A stretch of DNA of 64,000 nt from positions 124,001 to 188,000 of the forward strand of contig NZ_JACGZW010000009.1 of NCBI RefSeq assembly GCF_014145675.1, in the 5' to 3' direction. The first letter of the stretch is position 1, and each line of letters opens with the position of its first letter. The notes beneath the pieces are model-generated. The model saw only the letters and a list, made by a program, of their open reading frames with translations. It searched no databases and was not told the DNA's origin. The translations under genes were made by a program, and so were the position numbers. Source of the DNA: Amycolatopsis dendrobii (GTDB taxonomy: Bacteria > Actinomycetota > Actinomycetes > Mycobacteriales > Pseudonocardiaceae). Positions 43,288 to 51,954 of this stretch are shown here, piece by piece.

Positions 43288-46200
43288 CCGAGCTTCCCGG
43301 CCGCGCACCCCTTTCCGCCACGAGGTCCCCCATGGACCCAGTGCGGCCGGGCAAGGGTCCGCTCGGCGCGCTCTCGGCCTTGGGGCCGGCTGCGCGCCGG
43401 GCGCTGATCCTGGTCGCGGTGCTGTCGTTCGGGAACGCGGTTTTCCTTGTCGGACAAGCATTTCTGCTCGCGGACATCCTCGCGGACGTGGTCTCCCGGG
43501 GGCTGGGGGAAGGGGGCCGCACCGTTCAGCTGGCTGGTCTGTTCGCGCTCGTCGTGGGCCGCGCGGGCACCAGCTGGGCGGTGCGGGTTGTCTCCGCCCG
43601 CGCCGCCGCGACCGCGCAGCGCGACCTGCGCGCTCGCGTCGTCGACCACGCGTTGCGCCTCGGCCCGGAATGGCTCGCCCGGCGCGGCCACGGCGAACTC
43701 ACGACTCTCGTGACCCGCGGCCTCGACGCACTCGATTCCTATTTCCGCGAGTACCTTCCCGCGCTCGTCACCGCCGCGGTCGTCCCGCTCGCGGCGGGCG
43801 CTGCGATCCTGTGGACAGACTGGCCGTCGGCGGTGATCATCGCCGCGACGGTCCCGTTGCTGCCGATGTTCGCTGTCCTGGTCGGAAAATTCACCGCCGA
43901 CCGCGTTTCCGGCGCGACGGACGCGGTGCACCGGATGTCCGGGCTGCTGCTCGAACTGGTGCGGGCATTGCCAGTGCTCACCGCGTTCCGGCGGGCGGAC
44001 GCACAGGCCGAAACCGTGCGGAAACTGTCGGACCGGCATCGTCGCGCGACGCTCAAGACGTTGCGGGTCGCGTTCTCCTCGGCATTCGTGCTCGAACTCG
44101 CGGCGACGCTGTCGGTCGCCTTGGTGGCTGTCGTCATCGGCGTCCGGCTGGTCTCGGGATCGCTCCCGCTGGCGATCGGACTCGGCGTGCTGATCCTCGC
44201 TCCCGAGTGCTACCAGCCGATTCGCGCGGTCGGCGCGGCATTCCACGCGAGCGAGGACGGCGTGGAAGCGGTCCGCCGGGTGACCGCGGTCCTCGCGGAG
44301 CCGGTCCCGGCCGAAGGAACGCGGACCGCGCCCTGTGGATCGTTGGCTGTGTCCGACCTAAAAGTCGCCCGGCGCGGTGGATTCGCTCCCGACGGCGAGA
44401 GCTTCTCCGTCCGGCGCGGCCAGATCGTGTGGCTGCGCGCGCCGAGCGGTGGCGGTAAATCGACAACTCTGGCGACGCTGCTGGGCTTCGTGCCGTCTTA
44501 TGACGGGTCGGTCATGGCTGGGGACGTCCCGCTCGCCGAAGCCGATCTCGAACGGTGGCGCGCCGGCATCGCGTGGGTCCCGCAGTCGCCGGTTTTCAGC
44601 GGTGGCACGGTACGGGAAGAACTTGCTGGTCCCGACGTCGATGCAGTGCTCAGCGAGCTGGGCTTGCACGGTCTCGCTGACCGCCCGGTCGACCGGCTTT
44701 CCCAAGGACAACGCCAGCGCGTCGCCGTAGCTCGGGCGTTGCTGCGCGTTCAGTCGGGCGCGTGGTTGCTGCTGCTGGACGAGCCGACCGCACACCTGGA
44801 CGACGTCAACGCGCGGCGGGTCATGGACGCCGTCGAGCGAGCCGTCGACAACGGTGCGGCGGCGGTCATCGCCGCGCACGAACGTTCCGCCGCAGTCGCA
44901 GTTTCGGACTCGTCTCCGGCAGCGGTGGTTGAGTCCACTTCGGACACAGCCGATACTCGACCGCTTCCCTGGCGCATGCTGCTCGACCGACGGCTCTTCT
45001 CCGGCGCCCTGTTGGGTGCTCTGGCGCTTTTGGCCGGGATCGCACTCACCGCGACTTCTGGCTGGTTGATCGCCAAAGCGTCGTTGCAGCCGCCGATTCT
45101 GACCTTGACGGTCGCGGTCGTCGGGGTGCGGGCGTTCGGACTCGGCCGGGCCGGACTCCGGTATGTCGAACGGCTCGTGACGCACGACGCCGCCTTCCGG
45201 ATCGCTGGACGGTTGCGCGTTCGGCTGTGGAATGCGTTGGTGCGCTTGGGTCCGGCGCGCAGTCTCGAAGCAGGGGAGAGCCAGCGGCGGCTGGTGACGG
45301 ACGTCGACACGGTGCGGGATCTGCTGCCGCGAGTCGTGTCGCCGCCGATCGTGGTCGGGTTGGTCGCGGCCGGGGCCATCGCGGTCCAGGCGTTGGTGCT
45401 GCCGTCGGCCGGTTTGGTGCTGGCCTTGACTGTGCTGGTCGGCTTGGCGGCACCGGTGGTGGCGTTGCGGTTGGAGCGACGGGCGACTTCGGCGCTCGCG
45501 GCTGGCCGGCGTGACGTCGCGGCTCAGGTGCTGGTGCTGTTCTCGTCGGCGGCGGAACTGCTCGCTTATGGCCGGGCGGCTTCGCGTCGCCGCGACCTGG
45601 CTGCGACGGACACCCGATTGGCTGTGGATACCCGACGGCAGGCCTTCGGCGCGGGCGCGGGGGATGCGCTGATCACGCTGGCGACCGGGGCGGCTGCGGT
45701 GATCAGCACGATGTTGGCGGCGGGGGCGGTCGGCCGGGGGGAGCTGGCAGGGGTGATGGCTCCTTTGCTGGCGTTGGTGCCGTTGGCGCTGGCGGAGGTG
45801 TTGGCGCTGTTGCCGCAGGCGGCGGTGCAGTGGGACACGCTGCGCGCGGCTCGGGTTCGGCTTGGCGCGGTGGTTGGCGAGTCGGAGGTTGGGCGTTGGC
45901 AGGATGCGGCTGGTTCTGCCGGGGGCTCGGGCGAAGCGGCAGGTCACGCGATTGCTGAACCGGTTGGCGAGGCGAGGCCCACCGCCGCTCGGCCCGCGGA
46001 TGAGCCGGATCTGGACCGGCCGGCCGCGGTTCGGCTGCGGGGTGCCGAGCTGGGGTGGCCCGGTGGCGAGGCGGTGCTGAAGGACGTCGATCTGAGCGTG
46101 CCGACCGGGGCTTATGTCGCGGTCGTCGGGCCGAGCGGGGCTGGGAAGTCGACGTTGGTGGCGGCCTTGCTGGGTTTCCTTCAGCCTCGCCGCGGCGAGG

Positions 46201-46649
46201 TCGTCGTGCCGGCGAAGGTGGCTTGGGCACCGCAGGAGCCGATGCTCGTGTCGACCACTGTGGCGGAGAATCTGCGGCTCGCGGATCCGTTGGCGAAGAC
46301 GTCCGATGTGCGGCGGGTGCTGGATCAGGCGCAGTTGCCGGAGCTGGATTTGGCGACGGTGCTCGACAGCGCCGGGGCCGGGCTGTCCGGCGGGCAGGCG
46401 CAGCGGGTGGCGTTGGCGCGCGCGTTGCTGGCGGCGCCGTCGGCGGAGTTGGTGTTGCTTGACGAGCCGACCTCGCATCTCGACGAGCCGACGGCACGGG
46501 CGTTGCGGGCGACGTTGCGTACAGAGCTTGCTGGACGGACGGTTGTGCACGTAACGCACAATGCGGATGAAGAGCTGCAAGCGGACATCGTTTTCGAGGT
46601 CCGGGACGGACGCGTCGTGCGGCGGGCGTCGCCGCGGGTGGCGGCGTGA
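43284..46649 (+). CDS. cydDC: Fused thiol-reductant ABC exporter CydDC
   Basis: One 1121-residue chain holds CydD then CydC, each with six membrane helices and an ATPase. The first ATPase has Walker A APSGGGKST near residue 386 and signature LSQGQRQRVAVAR near 471; the second has GPSGAGKST near 948 and LSGGQAQRVALAR near 1033. The exporter sends cysteine or glutathione-type thiols (here perhaps other low-molecular thiols) to the outside, which the bd oxidase needs for assembly. The first signature is LSQGQ instead of LSGGQ, a known variant. Fusion is usual in Actinobacteria. Confidence 0.95.
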   Translation: MTELPGRAPLSATRSPMDPVRPGKGPLGALSALGPAARRALILVAVLSFGNAVFLVGQAFLLADILADVVSRGLGEGGRTVQLAGLFALVVGRAGTSWAVRVVSARAAATAQRDLRARVVDHALRLGPEWLARRGHGELTTLVTRGLDALDSYFREYLPALVTAAVVPLAAGAAILWTDWPSAVIIAATVPLLPMFAVLVGKFTADRVSGATDAVHRMSGLLLELVRALPVLTAFRRADAQAETVRKLSDRHRRATLKTLRVAFSSAFVLELAATLSVALVAVVIGVRLVSGSLPLAIGLGVLILAPECYQPIRAVGAAFHASEDGVEAVRRVTAVLAEPVPAEGTRTAPCGSLAVSDLKVARRGGFAPDGESFSVRRGQIVWLRAPSGGGKSTTLATLLGFVPSYDGSVMAGDVPLAEADLERWRAGIAWVPQSPVFSGGTVREELAGPDVDAVLSELGLHGLADRPVDRLSQGQRQRVAVARALLRVQSGAWLLLLDEPTAHLDDVNARRVMDAVERAVDNGAAAVIAAHERSAAVAVSDSSPAAVVESTSDTADTRPLPWRMLLDRRLFSGALLGALALLAGIALTATSGWLIAKASLQPPILTLTVAVVGVRAFGLGRAGLRYVERLVTHDAAFRIAGRLRVRLWNALVRLGPARSLEAGESQRRLVTDVDTVRDLLPRVVSPPIVVGLVAAGAIAVQALVLPSAGLVLALTVLVGLAAPVVALRLERRATSALAAGRRDVAAQVLVLFSSAAELLAYGRAASRRRDLAATDTRLAVDTRRQAFGAGAGDALITLATGAAAVISTMLAAGAVGRGELAGVMAPLLALVPLALAEVLALLPQAAVQWDTLRAARVRLGAVVGESEVGRWQDAAGSAGGSGEAAGHAIAEPVGEARPTAARPADEPDLDRPAAVRLRGAELGWPGGEAVLKDVDLSVPTGAYVAVVGPSGAGKSTLVAALLGFLQPRRGEVVVPAKVAWAPQEPMLVSTTVAENLRLADPLAKTSDVRRVLDQAQLPELDLATVLDSAGAGLSGGQAQRVALARALLAAPSAELVLLDEPTSHLDEPTARALRATLRTELAGRTVVHVTHNADEELQADIVFEVRDGRVVRRASPRVAA

Positions 46650-46662
46650 CGGAGGGTTGTTG

Positions 46663-47901
46663 GTGACGGTCACGATTTCGGGTCTGGGGCAGGGCTCCGC
46701 GCTAAGGTCGGAGTTGCTCATGGACCCGACACTCGCCGCGCGTGCCCTATCCGCGGCCACGGAGATCACCAGCACCGCGCTGTCCGGGGACGACCCGGAG
46801 GGGGTGCTGGAAACAGTCGTGGCCAGGGCCGTCGAGTTGGCGGACGCCGACCTTGGCCTGGCGATGGTCAGTGCTGATGACGGGCGTGTCGTGGTCGAGG
46901 CGGCGTATGGAGTCGACGGCTTTCTCGCCGAGGCGCCGACGGGCGACGTCGACGGCGGGCCGGTCGGGGAATTGCGCGGGCTGACGCTCGGGACGGATTC
47001 CGCAGCAGGCCAGGTCGCGCGCGGCAGCGAGCCGATCGCGGCGGAGGACTTCATCGTCGACCCGCGCACAGCACCGTATGTGCCGGACGAACTGCGCGGA
47101 TACGGACCCTTCGCGGCCGCGCCGTTCGGCTCCGGCGGACGAGTGCTCGGCGCGCTCACGGTGTACCGAAGGCAAGGTCGCGAGCCGTTTTCCGCGGGCA
47201 CGGTCGAGATGCTCGCGGCGTTCGCGGCGCAGGCCGGGGTGGTGCTCGCGCTGGCGGAGGGTGCGAACGCGCGGCATCGCGTGACCCTCTACCAAGAGCG
47301 CGAACGCATCGCCCGCGAGCTGCACGATGTGATCGTCCAACGGCTTTACGGCACCGGCATGCAGTTGGACCGGGTCCGCCGCAACATGCGGAAACGCTTC
47401 GCACAGGCCGACGGGGCCCGGCTGTCCGACGCGATCGACCAGCTGGACCAGACCATCGAGGAAATCCGCGGCACCGTACGCGCGCTGCGCTCGCCCGAGC
47501 CGCGCCACGACCCCGGCAGCCCGACCGACCTCGCCGAATCCGCGCGCGGCGAAGTGCGCATCGCCGGCGAACTGCTCGGGTATCCGCCGACCCTGGAGCT
47601 GTCCGGCGAGTTCGCCGACATCCCGGCCGAACGGGCCGACCACATCCGTGCCGCACTGCGCGAGGCACTGTCCAATGTGGTCCGTCACTCCGGTGCGAGC
47701 GAAACCCGCGTGACGCTGACCCGCGACTCCGAGGGAGTGAAGCTTCGCGTGCGCGACAACGGCTCCGGGGTTCCGCAAGGGGTCGCGACCCGGGGGCTTC
47801 GGCATCTCGCCGAACGTGCTGATGCTGCTGGTGGCCGGTTTTTCCTCAATTCTTCGCCGAGTTTGGGGACGTTGGTCGCGTTTGACCTGCCGCTTGAGTG
47901 A
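46663..47901 (+). CDS. GAF-domain sensor histidine kinase (DosS/NarX-like)
   Basis: Residues 25-195 form one GAF domain. The HisKA_3 helix follows, with ERERIARELHDVIVQRLYG and the phospho-acceptor His near residue 216, then the ATPase part with REALSNVVRHSG, DNGSGVP and GLRHLAERA. No membrane helix is present. It looks like the C-terminal two thirds of DosS, whose GAF binds haem; whether this GAF does is not visible. GTG 46663 has GGAGGG six bases before it. It follows cydDC by 13 bases, so it is co-transcribed with the bd oxidase genes. The DosR-like regulator at 51267 is the candidate partner. Confidence 0.9.
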   Translation: MTVTISGLGQGSALRSELLMDPTLAARALSAATEITSTALSGDDPEGVLETVVARAVELADADLGLAMVSADDGRVVVEAAYGVDGFLAEAPTGDVDGGPVGELRGLTLGTDSAAGQVARGSEPIAAEDFIVDPRTAPYVPDELRGYGPFAAAPFGSGGRVLGALTVYRRQGREPFSAGTVEMLAAFAAQAGVVLALAEGANARHRVTLYQERERIARELHDVIVQRLYGTGMQLDRVRRNMRKRFAQADGARLSDAIDQLDQTIEEIRGTVRALRSPEPRHDPGSPTDLAESARGEVRIAGELLGYPPTLELSGEFADIPAERADHIRAALREALSNVVRHSGASETRVTLTRDSEGVKLRVRDNGSGVPQGVATRGLRHLAERADAAGGRFFLNSSPSLGTLVAFDLPLE

Positions 47902-48187
47902 GGCGCGGTCGCCGAGCTGAACCCTGCGGCAGGAACGGCACGGCTGATCGCGGTCCTGAACGCCCGCATGAGCTTCGGCGACAGTGTTCGGTGGTTGTGT
48001 TGCTGGGCAAGGGTTTCAGCGGTTGCGCTGCGACGGTTGGCACCGCGGGTGATTGCGGCGCAGCGATCGATGGCAAGCCAGTGAGGCCACGACGCCGAAG
48101 TTGCGGCGCGCAGACCCACCTCGCAGGCACTCACGCATACGTCCGCCATCGCGCCGCGACAGTCCACACTGCGTGCCGCAGTAGCCG

Positions 48188-48470
48188 CGTTGCGGTGGTC
48201 GGCGAACGCAGTCGCCTTGCCAAGGTCGGCACGACAGTCGCGTTGCTGTGGCTGGCGAGGCAGGTGCGTTGCCACGGCCTGCGGGACGTGCGCGTTGCCA
48301 GGACCTGCCAGGCAGGTGCGTTGCCATGATCGGCGAGGCAGGAGCGTTGCCGTGGTCGGCAACACCGGAGCATTGTCATGGTCGACAAGGCAGATGCGTT
48401 GCCGTGGCTGGCCGGACAGCCGCCTTGCCGGGGCCTGCACGGCGGGTGCGTTGCCGTGGCTGCAAGGAAA
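48188..48470. repeat. Eleven degenerate 26-bp tandem repeats
   Basis: Units begin at 48188, 48215, 48241, 48267, 48291, 48319, 48345, 48371, 48397, 48423 and 48449 (the last cut short). Most are 26 bases; one is 27, and one 24/28 pair keeps the register. The unit begins GCGTTGCCGTGG and ends GCAGGT or a variant. Since 26 is not a multiple of three, the repeat is not a protein repeat. Confidence 0.88.
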
Positions 48471-48595
48471 TACTCGCCCTGCCTGAGCCCGGCAGTGGCA
48501 GTTACCGCGCCGCGCGCGCACGTCGCGGTAACCACGTCGCACCGAGTTGCCGTTGTCTTGGACTCGTTGCGTCAGCCGGGCAGCATGGCGCGGCT

Positions 48596-48747
48596 CTGCA
48601 CTGTGTGGCGCTGCACTGTGTCGTCGACCCCGCGTTGCGGCGACCTAGTGCCGTGCGACCTAGTGCTGTGCGGAATCGCCACGTCCGCCTACTGCCATTT
48701 CGAGTCACCTCGAACTAGCCACCTCGAACTAGCCACCTCGAACCAGT
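48596..48747. repeat. Three more short tandem repeats (15, 15 and 14 bp)
   Basis: CTGCACTGTGT recurs at 48596 and 48611 (15-base step). GCGACCTAGTGC plus CGT or TGT recurs at 48640 and 48655 (15-base step). CACCTCGAACTAGC occurs at 48706, 48720 and 48734 (14-base step, last copy altered). All three differ in sequence from the 26-bp family. Confidence 0.85.
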
Positions 48748-49057
48748 TGCCTCGCACCGTCGTCGCGAATCCGCCGCCTCGGATCGCAGTGGACGTACTG
48801 CGTCTGCGTCGTCCTGAATCGCTCGCAGCAAACACGCTGTATCAACCTCGCGCCGCTGTGAACCCACCGCTGTGAACACACCGCGCACCAAGAGATTCAG
48901 CCTTCACGAGTCATCGAACACGCTCCTTCCTCGAATTCTCTCGCCCTGCCACCGAGCCGTTCCCCATGGTAGCGAAGAATCGAACATCCATTCGGCACTC
49001 AATTGGGTGAACCAATCTGCGGAAGTCGGCTACCCACAGCTCTGTCTTGGACGCCGA

Positions 49058-49089
49058 GAACCCCGTCCGCAGCAACGCGGGCGGGGTTC
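49058..49089 (-). terminator. Stem-loop after the epoxide hydrolase gene
   Basis: GAACCCCGTCCGC (49058-49070) and GCGGGCGGGGTTC (49077-49089) pair with one wobble around AGCAAC. It lies 20 bases past the epoxide hydrolase stop on the minus strand. Confidence 0.7.
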
Positions 49090-49109
49090 GGGCACGAAAT
49101 CAGCAGGGG

Positions 49110-50249
49110 TCAGTCGCGGTTAGCGAAGAAAGCGCGAATATCGGCGGCGAGGAGGCCCGGGCGTTCCATCGCCGCGAAGTGACCGCCTTCCTCGAAGCGG
49201 TTCCAGTGCACGATGTTGGTGTTGTCGCGTTCGGCGAAGGTCTTGATGGTCTGGAAGTCGTCCTTGAACACCGCGACCCCGGTGCGCGCGTCGCTCATCC
49301 GCGGCTCGGCCTGTGCGCGGGCGTTCTCCAGGTAGCTGCGGCTCATCCCGGAAGCGGCGTTGGCGAACCAGTTCACGCTCACCTCCAGCAGGATCGTTTC
49401 CAGTGGTACGAGCGAGGTTCCGTTGCCGAAGGAGTTGAACAGCTCGCTGTAGGCGAGTAATCCGATCGGGGAGTCACTGAGGCCAACGGAAACCGTCTGG
49501 GGGCGCGAGGCGTTCATCGTGTTGTAGCCACCGACTGATTGAAACCATTGCATGTGTTCGAGGCCGGCGTAGTCGGCCGGTTCGAGGCGTTCGAACTCCG
49601 CCGGGTCGCCGGACGGGAACGAGAACAGCTGCAGGACGTGCAGGCCGAGGAAACCGTCCGGGTTCAGCAGGCCTAGTTCCCTGGCGACCATCGCGCCGTT
49701 GTCCGAGCCGTGGATTCCGTAGCTCTCGTACCCGAGGCCGCGCATCAGGCGGTCGTATGCGGCGGCGACGCGGGCGACTGTCCAGCCCGCTTCCGCGACG
49801 GGCTGGGAGAAGCCGTAGCCGGGCGCGTCGGGGACGACGACGTCGAAGGCGTCCTCGGCGCGGCCGCCGTGTGCGACCGGGTCGACGAGGCGGTCGATCA
49901 GGTCCAGGTAATCGACCGACGAACCGGGATAGGTGTGTGCGAGCAGCAGCGGCGTCGCACCGGGGTGGGCGGAGCGGACGTGGATGAAGTGGAACGTCTG
50001 GCCGTCGATCTCGGTGGTGAAGTGCGGGACGGAGTTGATCCGCGCTTCGGCGGCGCGCCAGTCGAAGGCCCGCCACGCTTCGAGCGCCGTCCGCAGGTAG
50101 GCGTTCGGGGTGCCGGCGTCCCAGTCGTCGGTCGGCGACGGCTGCGGCAGGCGGGTGCGGGCGAGGCGGTCGTGCAGGTCCGCGAGTTCGGCGTCGGTGA
50201 TCTCGAGGGTGAAGGGGCGGAGGGCGAGGGAAGCGGTCGCGTTCGTCAT
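49110..50249 (-). CDS. Epoxide-hydrolase-like alpha/beta hydrolase
   Basis: The N-terminal 90 residues match the EHN domain of microsomal-type epoxide hydrolases (FTLEITDAELADLHDRLART, then AWRAFDWRAAEARIN). The alpha/beta hydrolase core has the nucleophile elbow GSDNGAMVA, with Asp as nucleophile, and the final His in FEEGGHFAAMERP. The oxyanion region reads HTYPGSS where family members have HGWPGS, so the active site is altered. The 379 residues match the family. It is divergent from a WYL regulator gene that probably controls it. Substrate unknown. Confidence 0.88.
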   Translation of the reverse strand: MTNATASLALRPFTLEITDAELADLHDRLARTRLPQPSPTDDWDAGTPNAYLRTALEAWRAFDWRAAEARINSVPHFTTEIDGQTFHFIHVRSAHPGATPLLLAHTYPGSSVDYLDLIDRLVDPVAHGGRAEDAFDVVVPDAPGYGFSQPVAEAGWTVARVAAAYDRLMRGLGYESYGIHGSDNGAMVARELGLLNPDGFLGLHVLQLFSFPSGDPAEFERLEPADYAGLEHMQWFQSVGGYNTMNASRPQTVSVGLSDSPIGLLAYSELFNSFGNGTSLVPLETILLEVSVNWFANAASGMSRSYLENARAQAEPRMSDARTGVAVFKDDFQTIKTFAERDNTNIVHWNRFEEGGHFAAMERPGLLAADIRAFFANRD

Positions 50250-50267
50250 GAGAAGAACACTAGGAGG

Positions 50268-50294
50268 CTATTAGGTAGGATAAGTTCCTAATAG
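50268..50294. promoter_or_regulatory. Inverted repeat in the hydrolase/regulator gap
   Basis: CTATTAGG (50268-50275) and CCTAATAG (50287-50294) pair perfectly with 11 bases between, in the 59-base gap of the divergent genes. It is a likely operator for the WYL regulator; AAGGAG for the regulator gene follows at once. Confidence 0.6.
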
Positions 50295-50308
50295 AATAAG
50301 GAGTTTCG

Positions 50309-51265
50309 ATGGCCGATCCGACGGCGCGGTTGCTGGCGCTGCTCGCTCTCTTGCAGACCGCCGCTGGGCGGAGCGGCAGGGAACTGTCGGAGCGCCTTGG
50401 CGTCTCGGCCCGCACGATCCGGAACGACGTCGAACGGCTGCGTGACCTGGGCTATCCCGTCGAGGCGACGCGCGGGAACGTAGGCGGCTACCGGCTGGGT
50501 TCGGGCGGGAAGCTGCCGCCGCTCCTGCTGGACGACGAGGAGGCGGTGGCGGTCACCGTCGGGCTGCGGGCCGCGGCGGGCATCTCCGGGATCGAGGAGG
50601 CCGGCACACGGGCGCTCGCGAAGCTCGAACAGGTCCTGCCGTCGAGGCTGCGTCCGACGGTCGACGCTCTCCGCTCGACGATCGACCGCGGTCCGGAGAA
50701 CACCGGCACCGACGCGCCCGATCCGGAGGTCGACGGTGCCGTGCTGCAGGAGGTCGCGCGGGCGATCCGGCACGTCGAATGGCTCCGCTTCGACTACGCG
50801 GACGAGCTGCGGCTGGTCGAGCCGTATCGGTTGCTCAGCTGGCAACGGCGGTGGTACCTGGTCGCTCGCGACCCGCAGGACGGCAGTTGGGCGACCTACC
50901 GCGTCGACCTGATGCAGCCGCGGATGGCGACCCGCCGGCGGTTCGAGCCGAATCCGTTGCCTGGCGGGGATTACACCGCTTTCGCGATGCGCACGATCGC
51001 GGCGAGCGGGTGGATCGTGCACGCGCGGCTGCGCATCGACGCTCCGGCGGACCAGGTGCTGGCGCGGATCAACCCGACGGTCGGCGTCGTCGAACCCATC
51101 GACGAGCACCAGTGCGTGCTCGTCACCGGCGCGGACAGTTTGGACACCGTGGCTGTCTACATTGGAATGCTGATGATGGACTTCACCGTCGAATCGCCGC
51201 CGGAGCTGATCCCGCGGCTGCAGCTGCTGTCCGAACGCTACGGTCGGGCTGTCGCGGGCAGCTGA
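50309..51265 (+). CDS. HTH_11/WYL-domain transcriptional regulator (YafY-like)
   Basis: The N-terminal winged HTH has LLALLALLQTAAGRSGRELS and VSARTIRNDVERLRDLGYPV. The middle and C-terminal part is a WYL domain, with WLRFDYADELRLVEPYRLL, WQRRWYLVARDPQDGSW and TYRVDLM. WYL domains bind small ligands or nucleic acid. The length of 318 is normal. It is divergent from the epoxide hydrolase gene, with an inverted repeat between them, so it probably senses a related compound. Confidence 0.92.
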   Translation: MADPTARLLALLALLQTAAGRSGRELSERLGVSARTIRNDVERLRDLGYPVEATRGNVGGYRLGSGGKLPPLLLDDEEAVAVTVGLRAAAGISGIEEAGTRALAKLEQVLPSRLRPTVDALRSTIDRGPENTGTDAPDPEVDGAVLQEVARAIRHVEWLRFDYADELRLVEPYRLLSWQRRWYLVARDPQDGSWATYRVDLMQPRMATRRRFEPNPLPGGDYTAFAMRTIAASGWIVHARLRIDAPADQVLARINPTVGVVEPIDEHQCVLVTGADSLDTVAVYIGMLMMDFTVESPPELIPRLQLLSERYGRAVAGS

Positions 51266-51266
51266 T

Positions 51267-51893
51267 TCACTTGCCGCGCCGGGCGATCCACGCCGCGGCC
51301 TGGGTGCGGCGCTGCATGCCGAGCTTCGCGAGCACGGACGTCACGTAGTTCTTCACCGTTTTCTCGGCGAGGAAAAGACGTTCGGCTATCTCGCGGTTCG
51401 ACAGCCCCTGTCCGATCAGCTCCAGGACGTCGCGCTCGCGGTCGGTGAGGGCGGCCAGTTCGTCGGTCGGCGGATGGCGCAGTTTGTCGAGCACGCGAGC
51501 GGTGCTGACCGGGTCGAGCAGCGACCGGCCGGCGGCGACCTCGCGGACCGCGTTCACCACGTCCTGGCCGCGAACCTGCTTGAGCAGATAACCCGAAGCA
51601 CCCGCCATGATCGCGCCGACCATGGCTTCCTCGTCGTCGAACGCGGTGAGCATGAGGCAGGCAGGCGGATTCGGCTTGGACCGCAGTTCGCGGCAGAGCG
51701 TGATGCCGTCGCCGTCCCCGAGCCGGACATCGACGACCGCGACGTCCGGCTCGACGTGCATCGCCACCGCGAGTGCCTCCTCGACGCTCCCGGCCTCGGC
51801 GACCACTTCCAGGTCGGCCTCGTCGCTGAGCAGGTCGCGCAGGCCCCGCCGGACGAGTTCGTGGTCGTCTACTAGCAGCACCTGGATCGGCAT
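51267..51893 (-). CDS. DosR/NarL-type response regulator
   Basis: The receiver domain has D9/D10, phospho-acceptor D55 in VAVVDVRLGDGDG and a Lys in YLLKQVRG. The LuxR-type HTH has LTDRERDVLELIGQGLSNREIAERLFLAEKTVKN (split here as its two halves are read), and the protein ends with a helix AWIARRGK. DVRLGDGDGI and EKTVKNYVTSVLAKLG resemble DosR. No kinase gene is next to it; the GAF kinase at 46663 lies 3.4 kb away and is the best candidate. The C-terminus meets the WYL gene end with one base between. Confidence 0.92.
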   Translation of the reverse strand: MPIQVLLVDDHELVRRGLRDLLSDEADLEVVAEAGSVEEALAVAMHVEPDVAVVDVRLGDGDGITLCRELRSKPNPPACLMLTAFDDEEAMVGAIMAGASGYLLKQVRGQDVVNAVREVAAGRSLLDPVSTARVLDKLRHPPTDELAALTDRERDVLELIGQGLSNREIAERLFLAEKTVKNYVTSVLAKLGMQRRTQAAAWIARRGK

Positions 51894-51954
51894 ATCTCCA
51901 GGTTACGGGCCGTGGGGCGGTTCGTCTGCCGGTGGTGCCGCACGACACCAGGAG

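Larger units (their letters stand above)
47902..49109. other. Gene-free stretch rich in short tandem repeats
   Basis: No gene is supported in these 1.2 kb. The open frames here on both strands are driven by repeats whose unit length (26 bases) would shift frame at each unit, and none has a good ribosome site. The stretch holds an 11-unit 26-bp repeat, then 15-, 15- and 14-bp repeats, and at its right end the terminator of the epoxide hydrolase gene. The last 250 bases before that show nothing further. Confidence 0.75.

Noticed and set aside
48188..48470. A CRISPR array
   Set aside because: The units are direct neighbours without spacers, are degenerate, and there are no cas genes.
47685..48875. 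Open frames of 98-285 codons on both strands in the repeat region
   Set aside because: They come from the 26-bp repeat, which changes frame from unit to unit, and have no ribosome site or known domain.
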